Source of the DNA: CAXXOK01 sp001604115
Lineage (GTDB): Bacteria; Bacillota; Clostridia; Christensenellales; Aristaeellaceae
DNA length: 38,274 nucleotides
Assembly (NCBI GenBank): GCA_034928535.1
Contig: JAYFOV010000003.1
Coordinates: 1 to 38,274 of the forward strand
Reading direction: 5' to 3'
Shown here piece after piece: positions 16,029 to 23,892 of the stretch. How positions within the stretch are numbered: the stretch's first letter is position 1; each line of letters starts with the position of its first letter. The notes beneath the pieces were generated by a model. It was given only the letters and a program-made list of their open reading frames with translations, did not search any database and was not told the origin of the DNA. The translations under genes and the position numbers were made by a program.

Positions 16029-16760
16029 ATGGACACGATTTCCCTTGACGTAAACCGCCTGCCCCGCCATGTGGGCATTATCATGGATGGCAACGGCCGC
16101 TGGGCGCAGCGCCATAAGCTCAAAATCGCCATGGGGCACCGCGCGGGCACGGAAGCCCTGCGGGAGATCATCCGCAATTCCAGCGACATCGGCATCCAAG
16201 TGCTCACGCTGTATGCGTTTTCCACGGAAAACTGGTCGCGCTCCAAAGCCGAGGTAGATGCGCTGATGATGCTCCTGCTGGAGTTTTTCCAAAGCGAGAT
16301 CGATGAGCTGGATCAAAAGCAGGTGCGCATCCTCATCCTGGGCGATAAGGACGGCCTGCCCCCCGCCCAGCGGGATGCGTTGCTGCGTGCGGAAGCCCGC
16401 ACCGCGCACAATACGGGTTTGAAGCTGAACATCGCAGTCAATTACGGCAGCCGTGCGGAAATCGTGCGCGCTGCCCGGCTGCTGGCGCAGGATGTGGCCG
16501 CGGGCGTGCTTGCGCCGCAGGACATCGACGAGGCCGCGCTGGAAAGCCGCCTGTATACCGCCGGAGATCCGCCGGTGGATCTGCTCATCCGCACCAGCGG
16601 GGAAATGCGCCAGTCCAACTTTCTGCTGTGGCAGTGCGCCTATGCGGAGTTTGTGTTTCCCACAGTGCTCTGGCCGGATTTTGATCTGGCCGCCTATCAT
16701 GCGTGCATCGCGGCGTATCAGGGGCGCTCCCGGCGCTTTGGCGGCCGCGCGGAGGCTTGA
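16029..16760 (+). CDS. uppS: Undecaprenyl diphosphate synthase (cis-prenyltransferase)
   Basis: A 243-residue enzyme that adds isopentenyl units to farnesyl diphosphate to make the C55 lipid carrier for peptidoglycan and surface polymers, including the polysaccharide made by the 1036-10754 cluster. The catalytic loop HVGIIMDGNGRWAQ has Asp20; FSTENWSR (64-71) and the C-terminal RTSGEMRQSNFLLWQ region are the other family signatures. Length is normal. ACAGGAGG is 5 nt before the ATG. It is followed after 50 nt by cdsA, the classical order. Confidence 0.96.
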   Translation: MDTISLDVNRLPRHVGIIMDGNGRWAQRHKLKIAMGHRAGTEALREIIRNSSDIGIQVLTLYAFSTENWSRSKAEVDALMMLLLEFFQSEIDELDQKQVRILILGDKDGLPPAQRDALLRAEARTAHNTGLKLNIAVNYGSRAEIVRAARLLAQDVAAGVLAPQDIDEAALESRLYTAGDPPVDLLIRTSGEMRQSNFLLWQCAYAEFVFPTVLWPDFDLAAYHACIAAYQGRSRRFGGRAEA

Positions 16761-16810
16761 GCCCGACGCGCCCGTACTCCCTCAATCCATGCGTAAAGGA
16801 AGGTTCCGTT

Positions 16811-17641
16811 ATGAGGCAGAGAATCGTCACCGGGTCGCTGATGCTCGTCGCGCTGGCGGTCTTGCTGTTTCTGGGCGGCTGGTATTTTGCGGTGGGCGCT
16901 CTGTGCGCCATCACCCTTTGCATCCATGAGGAGCTGCATGCCCTGCGCCTGCGCGGGCACCACCCCGTGGGCTGGACCAGCTACGCCGCGCTGCTGATCA
17001 GTGCGCCGCTGATGATGTACTTCAGCTCCGTGGTCATCATCCCCACGCTGACGCTGATGATTTTTATGGTGCTGCTGCACATCATGCGCCGGGAGGAGCC
17101 CGCCCCCACCCTTATGGATGTGATGGTGAGCGCCTTGCCGCTGCTTACGCTGGTGCTGCCCGGGATGTGCCTGTTCGGCATTTTGGACACGCCCCTGCGC
17201 CGCATGCAGGCCATGCTGCTGACGATGGTGTTCGCCATCGCCGTCGGCGGGGACACCTTTGCGCTGTTTGTAGGCACATGGATCGGCGGCAAAAAGCTGT
17301 GCCCGGGCATCAGCCCCAAAAAAACGGTGGCAGGCGCCATCGGCGGGCTGCTGGGCAGCATGCTGCTGAGCTGGTTGGTGGGGTTCGTGTTCAGCCATGT
17401 GCTGCCTACACAGGCTTTCCCGCCTGCATGGGCCAATGTGCTGGTAGGGTTTGTGGGCGGCGTGGCCGCGCAAATGGGCGATCTGTTCGCCAGCCTGGTC
17501 AAGCGCCACTGCAACATCAAGGATTTTGGCACGCTGTTTCCCGGCCACGGCGGCATGCTGGACCGAATGGACAGCATCCTGTTTTCCGCCATCATTGTGT
17601 ACAGCTACCGCGTGCTGGTCATGACCTACATACCGGCCTGA
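16811..17641 (+). CDS. cdsA: Phosphatidate cytidylyltransferase
   Basis: A 276-residue integral membrane enzyme with about eight hydrophobic segments, making CDP-diacylglycerol from phosphatidate and CTP. The CdsA signature is complete near the C-terminus: SLVKRHCNIKDFG followed by PGHGGMLDRMD. AAAGGAAGG precedes the ATG. The usual downstream partners (dxr, rseP, ispG) are absent; the next gene is metA behind its own promoter, so the ancestral cluster has been broken here. No terminator with a T-tract is seen after the stop. Confidence 0.95.
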   Translation: MRQRIVTGSLMLVALAVLLFLGGWYFAVGALCAITLCIHEELHALRLRGHHPVGWTSYAALLISAPLMMYFSSVVIIPTLTLMIFMVLLHIMRREEPAPTLMDVMVSALPLLTLVLPGMCLFGILDTPLRRMQAMLLTMVFAIAVGGDTFALFVGTWIGGKKLCPGISPKKTVAGAIGGLLGSMLLSWLVGFVFSHVLPTQAFPPAWANVLVGFVGGVAAQMGDLFASLVKRHCNIKDFGTLFPGHGGMLDRMDSILFSAIIVYSYRVLVMTYIPA

Positions 17642-17704
17642 GTTGCGGCTGCGGGCATCGGTGGGCTCGCCCCCACGCAGCATGGCGCAAATGCGCCCGC
17701 GCCC

Positions 17705-17733
17705 TTGACAAGCCGCCGCGCATCTGCTATTCT
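17705..17733 (+). promoter_or_regulatory. Strong promoter of the metA leader
   Basis: Perfect TTGACA (17705-17710), a 17-bp spacer, TATTCT (17728-17733) with extended TGC. It is the closest to consensus in the window. The predicted start near 17740 is about 320 nt before metA. Confidence 0.88.
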
Positions 17734-17765
17734 AACCCAAACCCTACGCCAAAGGAGGGACGACG

Positions 17766-17828
17766 ATGGTCTTGCGTATGCGAATGCTTCGCCCGTGCGT
17801 CAGTCGCCCCGATAGCGGTCGTGGGTGA
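17766..17828 (+). CDS. Putative leader peptide of the methionine genes
   Basis: A 20-codon reading frame with a perfect AAAGGAGGG ribosome site (17751-17759) 6 nt before its ATG. Codons 1, 5 and 7 are Met, with Leu and Arg between them; the rest reads LRPCVSRPDSGRG. It lies between a consensus promoter and an intrinsic terminator upstream of metA, the arrangement of a transcription attenuator in which ribosome progress on the leader senses an amino acid. Three Met codons in seven fits methionine, but Arg is also frequent (5 of 20). The layout is seen directly; the sensing role is inference. Confidence 0.5.
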   Translation: MVLRMRMLRPCVSRPDSGRG

Positions 17829-17846
17829 ACGCTTTGGCGTTCGCAT
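17778..17846 (+). promoter_or_regulatory. Competing RNA stems in the metA leader
   Basis: Segment ATGCGAATGC (17778-17787), inside the leader frame at Met codons 5-7, can form ten base pairs with GCGTTCGCAT (17837-17846). The same downstream segment can instead pair with GAACGC (17827-17832) in a tight TTTG hairpin, and the upstream segment has its own small hairpin GCGAA/TTCGC. The pairings exclude each other. In addition GGAGGG of the leader ribosome site can pair with CCCTCC in the left arm of the terminator. This is a switch-like design, unproven. Confidence 0.4.
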
Positions 17847-17858
17847 TTTGCCTTGTTG

Positions 17859-17891
17859 CAAGCCCCTCCCGCACGGGATGGGCTTGTTTTT
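17859..17891 (+). terminator. Intrinsic terminator inside the metA leader
   Basis: CAAGCCC (17859-17865) pairs with GGGCTTG (17880-17886) and TCCC with GGGA above one C/T mismatch, with a GCAC loop; TTTTT follows at 17887-17891. It lies 30 nt after the leader peptide stop and 167 nt before metA, so it would cut the transcript before the structural genes. Confidence 0.8.
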
Positions 17892-17969
17892 GTATCGGCG
17901 GTTAACCGCCGGGCAGGCAGGCTGGCGCTACGGGCTTTGCATACACCGGGCACGGCGCCCCTGCGCCGA

Positions 17970-17985
17970 TGTTCCACGTGAAACA
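17970..17985. other. parS-like site in the metA leader
   Basis: TGTTCCACGTGAAACA matches the Bacillus-type ParB consensus TGTTNCACGTGAAACA at every position; it differs from the four other copies here by C for T at position 5. It lies between the leader terminator and the metA ribosome site. Confidence 0.75.
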
Positions 17986-18058
17986 CCAGGCCCTGCGCTG
18001 ATGCGCCCGCCCGCCATGCGGCCATGCCGCACCCCACATTACCGAAGGAGGACGCCCC

Positions 18059-19012
18059 ATGCCAGTCAAAATCCCCGATGCCCTGCCCGCCACCAGGATC
18101 CTGACGGAGGAAAACGTCTTTGTCATGACGGAAAAACGTTCCCAGACGCAGGACATCCGCCCGCTCCGCATCGCCATTTTGAACCTGATGCCCACCAAGG
18201 AAAAAACCGAGACGCAGCTCTTGCGGCTCATTTCCAACTCCCCCTTGCAGGTGGAGATCACCCTGCTGCGCACCGGCACCTACGAGGCCACCCACACATC
18301 CCTGGATTATCTGGATACGTTTTACCGCACGCTTTCCGATGTGGAAAACGAGTTTTTTGACGGGCTCATCATCACCGGCGCGCCGGTGGAAAAGCTGGAT
18401 TTTGCCGATGTGCTGTATTGGGAGGAGCTCACCCGCGTGATGGACTGGGCGGATCAGCGGGTGTTCAGCACGCTGTTCATCTGCTGGGCGGCGCAGGCCG
18501 GGCTGTATTATCATTACGGCATCCAGAAGCATCCGCTTTCGCAAAAGCTCTTTGGCGTGTTTGACACCAGCATCACCGATCCCTATGACCGCCTGCTCTG
18601 CGGGCTGGATGATACCTTCACCGTGCCCATGAGCCGCCATACCGCGCTGGATGAGGAAGCCCTGGCGCGCTGCGCGGAGGTCACGGTGCTGGCGACCTCC
18701 CCGGAGACGGGCGCGGCGCTGGTGCGCAGCAAGGATGGGCGGCGCGTGTTTGCCACCGGCCATAGCGAGTATGATCGGGACAGCCTTGCCCATGAATACA
18801 CCCGCGATGTGGCCAAGAACCTGCCCATCGACCTGCCCCGGCACTACTACCCCGGGGATGACCCCACCCAGACCCCGCCGCTGCGCTGGCATGCGCACGC
18901 CAGCGTTTTGTTCAGCAATTGGCTCAACTATTTTGTCTATCAGGAAACGCCTTTTGACCTGCGGCAAGGGTTTGCCCCGCTCAAAACACATTACGAAAAC
19001 AGCCAGTCCTGA
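18059..19012 (+). CDS. metA: Homoserine O-acyltransferase MetA, predicted acetyl-CoA type
   Basis: A 317-residue enzyme that activates homoserine for methionine synthesis. The catalytic Cys142 in FICWAAQ, and His235 and Glu237 in TGHSEYD, fall at the same numbers as in E. coli MetA. Residue 111, in TGAPVEKLDF, is Glu; in this family Glu111 is linked to acetyl-CoA and Gly111 to succinyl-CoA, so O-acetylhomoserine is the predicted product. AAGGAGGA lies 6 nt before the ATG. It is followed by metF after 54 nt and metH, so the block makes homocysteine precursor and methylates it. No metY/metB for the sulphur step is in the window. Confidence 0.95.
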   Translation: MPVKIPDALPATRILTEENVFVMTEKRSQTQDIRPLRIAILNLMPTKEKTETQLLRLISNSPLQVEITLLRTGTYEATHTSLDYLDTFYRTLSDVENEFFDGLIITGAPVEKLDFADVLYWEELTRVMDWADQRVFSTLFICWAAQAGLYYHYGIQKHPLSQKLFGVFDTSITDPYDRLLCGLDDTFTVPMSRHTALDEEALARCAEVTVLATSPETGAALVRSKDGRRVFATGHSEYDRDSLAHEYTRDVAKNLPIDLPRHYYPGDDPTQTPPLRWHAHASVLFSNWLNYFVYQETPFDLRQGFAPLKTHYENSQS

Positions 19013-19066
19013 TCTTTCCTCTGCACTCCCTGCCCTTGCCTTTGCCGGTATGAAAGGAGATCGCCC

Positions 19067-19933
19067 ATGCAGATCGTTACCCTGCTCTCATCGCCCGGGG
19101 TGCACATCAGCTGTGAAGTGTTCCCGCCCAAAGATTTTGCCAAGGTGGATGAGGTCAAGGCCGTGGTTGCGGACATCGCCGCGCTCACGCCCGCCTATGT
19201 GAGCGTGACCTACGGCGCGGCGGGCAACACGCCGCAGTTCACCCGGGAAATCGCCCAGACGGTGCAGGCGGCGGGCGTGCCCGCGCTGGCGCACCTGACG
19301 TGCGTCAATGACACCATCTCCAAGATCGATGCCGTGCTGGACTCGCTGCAAGCCGCCGGGGTGGATAACGTGCTGGCCTTGCGCGGGGATATCCCCGAAG
19401 GGGCCAGTTTTCCCAGCGGGGATCACTTCACGCACGCGGCGCAGCTCGTGCGCTATGTGAAGGCCCGCGGTGGGTTTTGCGTGGGCGCCGCGTGCTACCC
19501 CGAAGGGCACCCGGAGGCTACCAGCCGTGCGCAGGACATGGATTTTTTGAAGCGCAAGGTGGATGCCGGGGTCGATTTTCTGACCACGCAGCTGTTTTTT
19601 GACAACGCGACACTGTACCATTTCATGTACCGCGCGCTCCGGGCGGGCATTGATGTGCCGGTGTGCGCGGGCATCATGCCGGTCATCAACGCCCGGCAGA
19701 TCAAGCGCATCGCGGCGCTCAGCGGGGCGACGCTCAGCCCACGCTTCTGGTCGATCGTCGACCGTTTCGGCGGGGATGCCGCCTCCATGCGGCAGGCAGG
19801 CGTGGCGTATGCCACGGAGCAGATCATCGACCTGATTGCCAACGGTGTGGAAAACATCCACCTGTACACCATGAACCGTGTGGATGTGGCGCGCGATGTG
19901 TTTCGCAATCTGGGTGTGATCATCGGGAAGTAA
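19067..19933 (+). CDS. metF: Methylenetetrahydrofolate reductase
   Basis: A 288-residue TIM-barrel flavoenzyme that makes 5-methyltetrahydrofolate for MetH. SCEVFPPK carries Glu17 and LALRGD carries Asp108, matching the catalytic residues of E. coli MetF, and the barrel strands VSVTYGAAG and QLFFDN are clear. The length is that of bacterial MetF without a regulatory domain. AAAGGAG is 7 nt before the ATG. Transcription from the metA promoter is likely; repeat copy B lies between this gene and metH. Confidence 0.95.
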   Translation: MQIVTLLSSPGVHISCEVFPPKDFAKVDEVKAVVADIAALTPAYVSVTYGAAGNTPQFTREIAQTVQAAGVPALAHLTCVNDTISKIDAVLDSLQAAGVDNVLALRGDIPEGASFPSGDHFTHAAQLVRYVKARGGFCVGAACYPEGHPEATSRAQDMDFLKRKVDAGVDFLTTQLFFDNATLYHFMYRALRAGIDVPVCAGIMPVINARQIKRIAALSGATLSPRFWSIVDRFGGDAASMRQAGVAYATEQIIDLIANGVENIHLYTMNRVDVARDVFRNLGVIIGK

Positions 19934-19979
19934 CGCAGCTGTGGGGCGGCGTTTTGCCTGTTCCCGGCAGTGTGCTGTC

Positions 19980-20106
19980 CCGCTCGCCTCATAGCCCTTC
20001 GGGCTGTTTGCTCGCTGGGGTTATGTATGGGGGAGGACGCGCAGGGGTGTTACCCCTGCACCCCACAAGGGCTTTCGCCTTTGACCCGGTTCCGCTGCGG
20101 CGGGGG
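19980..20106 (+). repeat. Modular palindromic intergenic repeat, copy B
   Basis: CCGCTCGCCTCATAGCCC module, then GGGTGTTACCC-type palindrome, CCCCACAAGGGCTTTCGCC and CCGCTGCGGCGGGG. It fills the metF-metH gap and ends 40 nt before metH. Confidence 0.8.
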
Positions 20107-20145
20107 CTGTTCCATCGCTTCGTTGTTCATGAAAGGAGAGTGCAC

Positions 20146-22917
20146 ATGCATCCATTTGTAGCGCTGCTCAGGGATAGGCTCACTTACTTTGACGGCGGGT
20201 TTGGCACCACCCTGCAGGCTATGGGACTTGCAGGCGGTGAGCAGCCCGAAAGCTGGAACCTTGCACACCCCCAGCGGGTCAAATCCGTCCATGAGGCCTA
20301 TCTGGCAGCAGGGAGCGATATGGTCACGGCCAATACCTTCGGCGCCAACCCGCTGCATTTTCCGCAGGATTGGCAGGCGGTGCTGCGCGCGGGCATCCAG
20401 CTTGCCAGGGAAGCGGTGGCCCAGGCCGGTCGCGGCTATGTGGCAATGGATGCAGGCAGCCTCGGCCAGCTGATCTCCCCGCTGGGGGATCTGCCCTTTG
20501 AGGAAGCCGTGCGCATCTACCAAGCGATGGCGGTGGTGGCCATCCACGCCGGGGCGGATCTGCTCCTGGCGGAAACCATGACCGATCTCAAAGAAATCAA
20601 GGCAGCCGTGCTGGGCTACCGCGCTGCGCTGGTGGAAACGGGCGCGGCGCTGCCGGTGCTGGTGAGCATGAGCTTTGACGTGCACGGCCGCCTGCTCACA
20701 GGCGCGGATGTGGAGGGCGCGGCGGCCATGCTCACCGCCATGCAGGGCGTGGATGCGCTGGGCATGAACTGCGGCCGGGAACCCGCCGCGCTCATGGACA
20801 ATGTGCGCCGCCTGCTGGCCGTGGCCGATGGAAGGCCTGTGTTTTTCATGCCCAATGCCAGCGTGCCCACCATCGTAAACGGGAAAACGGTGTTTGCCAC
20901 CCAGCCGCAAGCCTTCGCGGAGGATATGCTGGCGGCGGCCAAACTCGGCGTGCGCGGGCTGGGCGGTTGCTGCGGCACCACGCCGGAGCACATCCGCGCA
21001 GTGGTGGCGGCAACCCAGGGCCTTGCGCCGCTGCCGATCCACACCGCGGATGCGGACGGCCTTGCCCCCACGCTGCTCTCCGGACGCAGCGGCACAGTCA
21101 CGCTGGGTCATCGGCCGCTGATCATCGGGGAGCGCATCAATCCCACGGGCAAAAAACGCATGAAGCAGGCGCTGCGGGACGGCGATCTGGACTATTTGCT
21201 TGGCGAAGCCGCCCAGCAGCTGGATGCCGCCGCCGATGTGCTGGATGTGAATGTGGGCATGCCCGAGCTGGACGAGGTCGCTTTGCTGCCCGCCGTGGTG
21301 GAAGCTGTGCAGGCGGTAGCCGGGGTGCCCCTGCAGCTGGACACGTCCGATCCGGCGGCGCTGGAGGCCGGGCTGCGTGTGTATGTGGGCAAACCCATCA
21401 TCAACAGTGTGAACGGCAAACGCCATGTGATGGATACGGTGTTCCCGCTGGCGCAGCGCTACGGCGGCGCGCTGGTGTGCCTCCTGCTGGATGAGGAGGG
21501 CATCCCCGCCACAGTGGAAGGGCGGCTGGCCATCGCCCGGCGGCTCATCGATCAGGCGCAGGCCTATGGCATCCCCAAGCGGGATTTGCTTTTTGACGGC
21601 CTCACCATGACGGTGGCCACCGATCCGCAGGCTGCGCGCGTCACGCTGGAAACCGTGCATCGCCTTACGGCGGAGCTGCGGGTCAAAACTGTGCTGGGCG
21701 TGAGCAACGTGAGCTTTGGCCTGCCCAGGCGCGGGGTCGTGACCAGCGCGTTTTTGAGCATGGCACTGGAGCGCGGGCTGAGCGCCGCCATCATCAACCC
21801 GCTGGAGGAGGCCGTGCGCGCCGCCTATGAGGGCGCCATCTCCGCCTTGGGCTATGACGAGGGCTTTGCCCGCTACTTGCAAACATACGGCGCAGCAGGC
21901 GCGGCCGAAAGCATGCCCGCTAAGGGCGCAGTGAGCACAGGCGCGGCAACCGCCGCAATGCAAGCCAAGCTCGGCGCGGATGTCGCCGCCGCGCGGGCGG
22001 CCATCCGCCAGGCTGGCGAGGCCATACGCCTTGCGGACGTGGCTTTGCAGGGGCAGGCATCCGAAGGGGCGCTGCATCGCGCTGGTGACTGCGCGGCGTG
22101 CGCCGCTGCCACCGGCGCGGGCAACCCGCAAGGCGCTAAGGCAAGCACCGATCCGCACAGCGGCAGCTCACTGGGTGCTGGCACGCGGGGCGCAGTGGGC
22201 GGGGAGCTGGGAAAACTTGACGCGCCGGGGGCAACCGCCGGGCAGCAAGCGGCCGCCGCCGCGCAAGGCGCAACCGCTTCCGCGCAGGCGAGCTTTGCGC
22301 CGCTGTTTCAGGCCATCGTGCGCGGGCTCACCAAATCCGCCGCGGATGCGGCCGCCGCCGCCATGGACGCGGGCGCAAATCCCCTTTCGGTGGTGGAGCA
22401 CGGCGTGATTCCCGCACTGTCCGAGGTGGGGGCGCGTTATGAGCAAGGCGTGTTTTTCCTGCCCCAGCTCATGCAAAGCGCCACGGCGGCCAAGCAGGCC
22501 ATCGCCGCCGCCACGGAGCGCATGCCGGAGTCCAGGCCATCCGCCGGGCGCACGGTGCTTCTGGCCACCGTGCAGGGGGATGTGCATGACATCGGCAAAA
22601 ACATCGTGGCCACTCTGCTGGGCAGCTACGGTTTTGGTGTGCTGGATCTGGGGCGCAACGTCGCGCCCCAGGCGGTGGTGGCCGCCGCGCAGGAAGCCGG
22701 GGTGCGGCTCGTGGGGCTTTCCGCGCTCATGACCACTACAGTGCCCGCCATGCGTAAAACCATTGATTTGCTGCACGCGCAGCTCCCGCACGTCAAGGTG
22801 ATGGTCGGCGGCGCGGTGCTCACCCAGGAGCTGGCGGACGATCTGGGCGCGGATGCCTATGCCGCCGATGCCATGGGTTCCGTGCGCATCGCCGGGGACA
22901 TCCTCCGGGGCGCCTGA
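20146..22917 (+). CDS. metH: Cobalamin-dependent methionine synthase without activation domain
   Basis: A 923-residue enzyme that methylates homocysteine using methyltetrahydrofolate and cobalamin. The homocysteine domain (1 to about 300) has zinc ligands Cys209 and Cys275-Cys276 in GGCCGTT. The pterin domain (about 320-580) starts at GERINPTGKK. The cap and B12 domains (about 716-923) contain GDVHDIGKN with the axial His814. Between pterin and cap domains lies an Ala/Gly-rich linker of about 134 residues (582-715) with no visible fold. The SAM-binding reactivation domain of E. coli MetH is absent, so a separate activator is expected elsewhere. ATG 20146 follows GAAAGGAG. Third gene of the methionine block. 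Confidence 0.93.
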   Translation: MHPFVALLRDRLTYFDGGFGTTLQAMGLAGGEQPESWNLAHPQRVKSVHEAYLAAGSDMVTANTFGANPLHFPQDWQAVLRAGIQLAREAVAQAGRGYVAMDAGSLGQLISPLGDLPFEEAVRIYQAMAVVAIHAGADLLLAETMTDLKEIKAAVLGYRAALVETGAALPVLVSMSFDVHGRLLTGADVEGAAAMLTAMQGVDALGMNCGREPAALMDNVRRLLAVADGRPVFFMPNASVPTIVNGKTVFATQPQAFAEDMLAAAKLGVRGLGGCCGTTPEHIRAVVAATQGLAPLPIHTADADGLAPTLLSGRSGTVTLGHRPLIIGERINPTGKKRMKQALRDGDLDYLLGEAAQQLDAAADVLDVNVGMPELDEVALLPAVVEAVQAVAGVPLQLDTSDPAALEAGLRVYVGKPIINSVNGKRHVMDTVFPLAQRYGGALVCLLLDEEGIPATVEGRLAIARRLIDQAQAYGIPKRDLLFDGLTMTVATDPQAARVTLETVHRLTAELRVKTVLGVSNVSFGLPRRGVVTSAFLSMALERGLSAAIINPLEEAVRAAYEGAISALGYDEGFARYLQTYGAAGAAESMPAKGAVSTGAATAAMQAKLGADVAAARAAIRQAGEAIRLADVALQGQASEGALHRAGDCAACAAATGAGNPQGAKASTDPHSGSSLGAGTRGAVGGELGKLDAPGATAGQQAAAAAQGATASAQASFAPLFQAIVRGLTKSAADAAAAAMDAGANPLSVVEHGVIPALSEVGARYEQGVFFLPQLMQSATAAKQAIAAATERMPESRPSAGRTVLLATVQGDVHDIGKNIVATLLGSYGFGVLDLGRNVAPQAVVAAAQEAGVRLVGLSALMTTTVPAMRKTIDLLHAQLPHVKVMVGGAVLTQELADDLGADAYAADAMGSVRIAGDILRGA

Positions 22918-22936
22918 ATCGCCTGCAAAGCGGGTT

Positions 22937-23053
22937 CCGCTGCGCGGGCTGTTCGCTCGCTTTGGCAAGCATGCAGCGGCATCAGGTTTTGGGGCTCTGC
23001 CCCAGGCCCCGTATGGGCTTTCGCCCTTGACCCATTTTCGCTGCGGCGGGGGT
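22937..23053 (+). repeat. Modular palindromic intergenic repeat, copy C
   Basis: GGGCTGTTCGCTCGC, GGGGCTCTGCCCC, GGGCTTTCGCCCTTGACCC and CGCTGCGGCGGGGG modules. The first module is truncated. It begins 20 nt after the metH stop and shares a long near-identical core with copy D. Confidence 0.82.
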
Positions 23054-23132
23054 TTCCCGGCGTGAGAACTGGCTGTGGCGGAAGGGCTTTGCGCCTGAAT
23101 TGATTGGCTGGTAGCGCTGCAATGTGCAATTG

Positions 23133-23261
23133 CCGCTCGCCTCATAGCCCTTCGGGCGGTTCGCTCGCTTTGGCATGTATGCTGCGGCATCAGGTTTTGG
23201 GGCTCTGCCCCAAGCCCCGCAAGGGCTTTCGCCCTTGACCCATGACCGCTGCGGCGGGGGC
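23133..23261 (+). repeat. Modular palindromic intergenic repeat, copy D
   Basis: The most complete copy, with every module: CCGCTCGCCTCATAGCCC, GGGGCTCTGCCCC, AAGGGCTTTCGCCCTTGACCC and CCGCTGCGGCGGGG. It lies about 80 nt after copy C in the same orientation. Confidence 0.85.
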
Positions 23262-23340
23262 GGTTTTCTCTGCCTTGATCTTGCTAGGGACGGCGCTGCG
23301 GTTTTGGTGCGCAAAAACGTGGTTTTGAAGCACCGCCGGC

Positions 23341-23369
23341 TTGTTTTGATACAGGTACGGTGGTATAAT
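23341..23369 (+). promoter_or_regulatory. Promoter with no close gene
   Basis: TTGTTT (23341-23346), 17-bp spacer, perfect TATAAT (23364-23369) with extended TGG. The nearest start codon on this strand is over 500 nt away. Confidence 0.65.
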
Positions 23370-23818
23370 CCCCGCGTGTCTGGCAAACAGCACGCGCACG
23401 GAGTGTCTCTCCGGGCAGCGGATTGCTTGCCAGGTCAGGGAAAATGCAAGCGGGCGGGCGCGCGGCCACGGGTGGGTGGCAGTGTGGCAACGCAGGGCTT
23501 GCGGGCATGCGCCAGGGTGCAGACCTGTGCGCGGCCGCCCTGGAGCCACCGCGGCAACGGCTGCCCGTGGGTGGCGCACTCCGCATCGCGCCGCGCAGGC
23601 GGCGTATGCACACTGATAGCGCAAGTACTCTTACGACCGCCGCTTGCCAACCGTGCGAACGCGGCGCGGGGCATGCAACACAAAATGTAATCCAGTTGCC
23701 AACAAACAAACAAAAGCAATCTGTACCAAAGCGGCGCGGTGCGCCTCCGGATCACGGCAGCGGGGCAAAGCAGCCAAGGCAGGCGGAAACGCCGCTTGGC
23801 CTTGCGCATGCATCCCGC
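23370..23818 (+). other. Long non-coding stretch before the GtrA-like gene
   Basis: About 450 nt downstream of a good promoter with no credible protein frame. Hairpins include GCTTGC/GCAAGC around 23424-23450 and GCCACC/GGTGGC around 23553-23577. No T-tract terminator is seen. It may be a structured RNA or a long leader. It matches no RNase P, tmRNA, SRP, T-box or riboswitch signature that I know. Confidence 0.35.
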
Positions 23819-23847
23819 TTGACGGATCCCATAGGATACAGTACCAT
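23819..23847 (+). promoter_or_regulatory. Likely promoter of the GtrA-like gene
   Basis: TTGACG (23819-23824), 17-bp spacer, TACCAT (23842-23847). It would start transcription about 40 nt before the ATG. Confidence 0.5.
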
Positions 23848-23892
23848 AAGCCAAATGCTTAGGGATTGTGCCCGCGTGAAAGGATGTGCACC

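Noticed and set aside
17734..18058. SAM riboswitch or Met T-box before metA
   Set aside because: No S-box core and no T-box GGTGG-ACCGCG motif found by eye; same for the metF-metH gap.
20050..22158. 702-residue minus-strand frame opposite metH
   Set aside because: Antisense shadow produced by high GC at third positions; His/Arg/Gln-rich and no family features.
23430..23439. CCAGGTCAGG, a core string of bacterial SRP RNA
   Set aside because: The required GGAA...AGCAGCC partner strand and symmetric loop do not follow; GAAAATGCAAGC comes instead.
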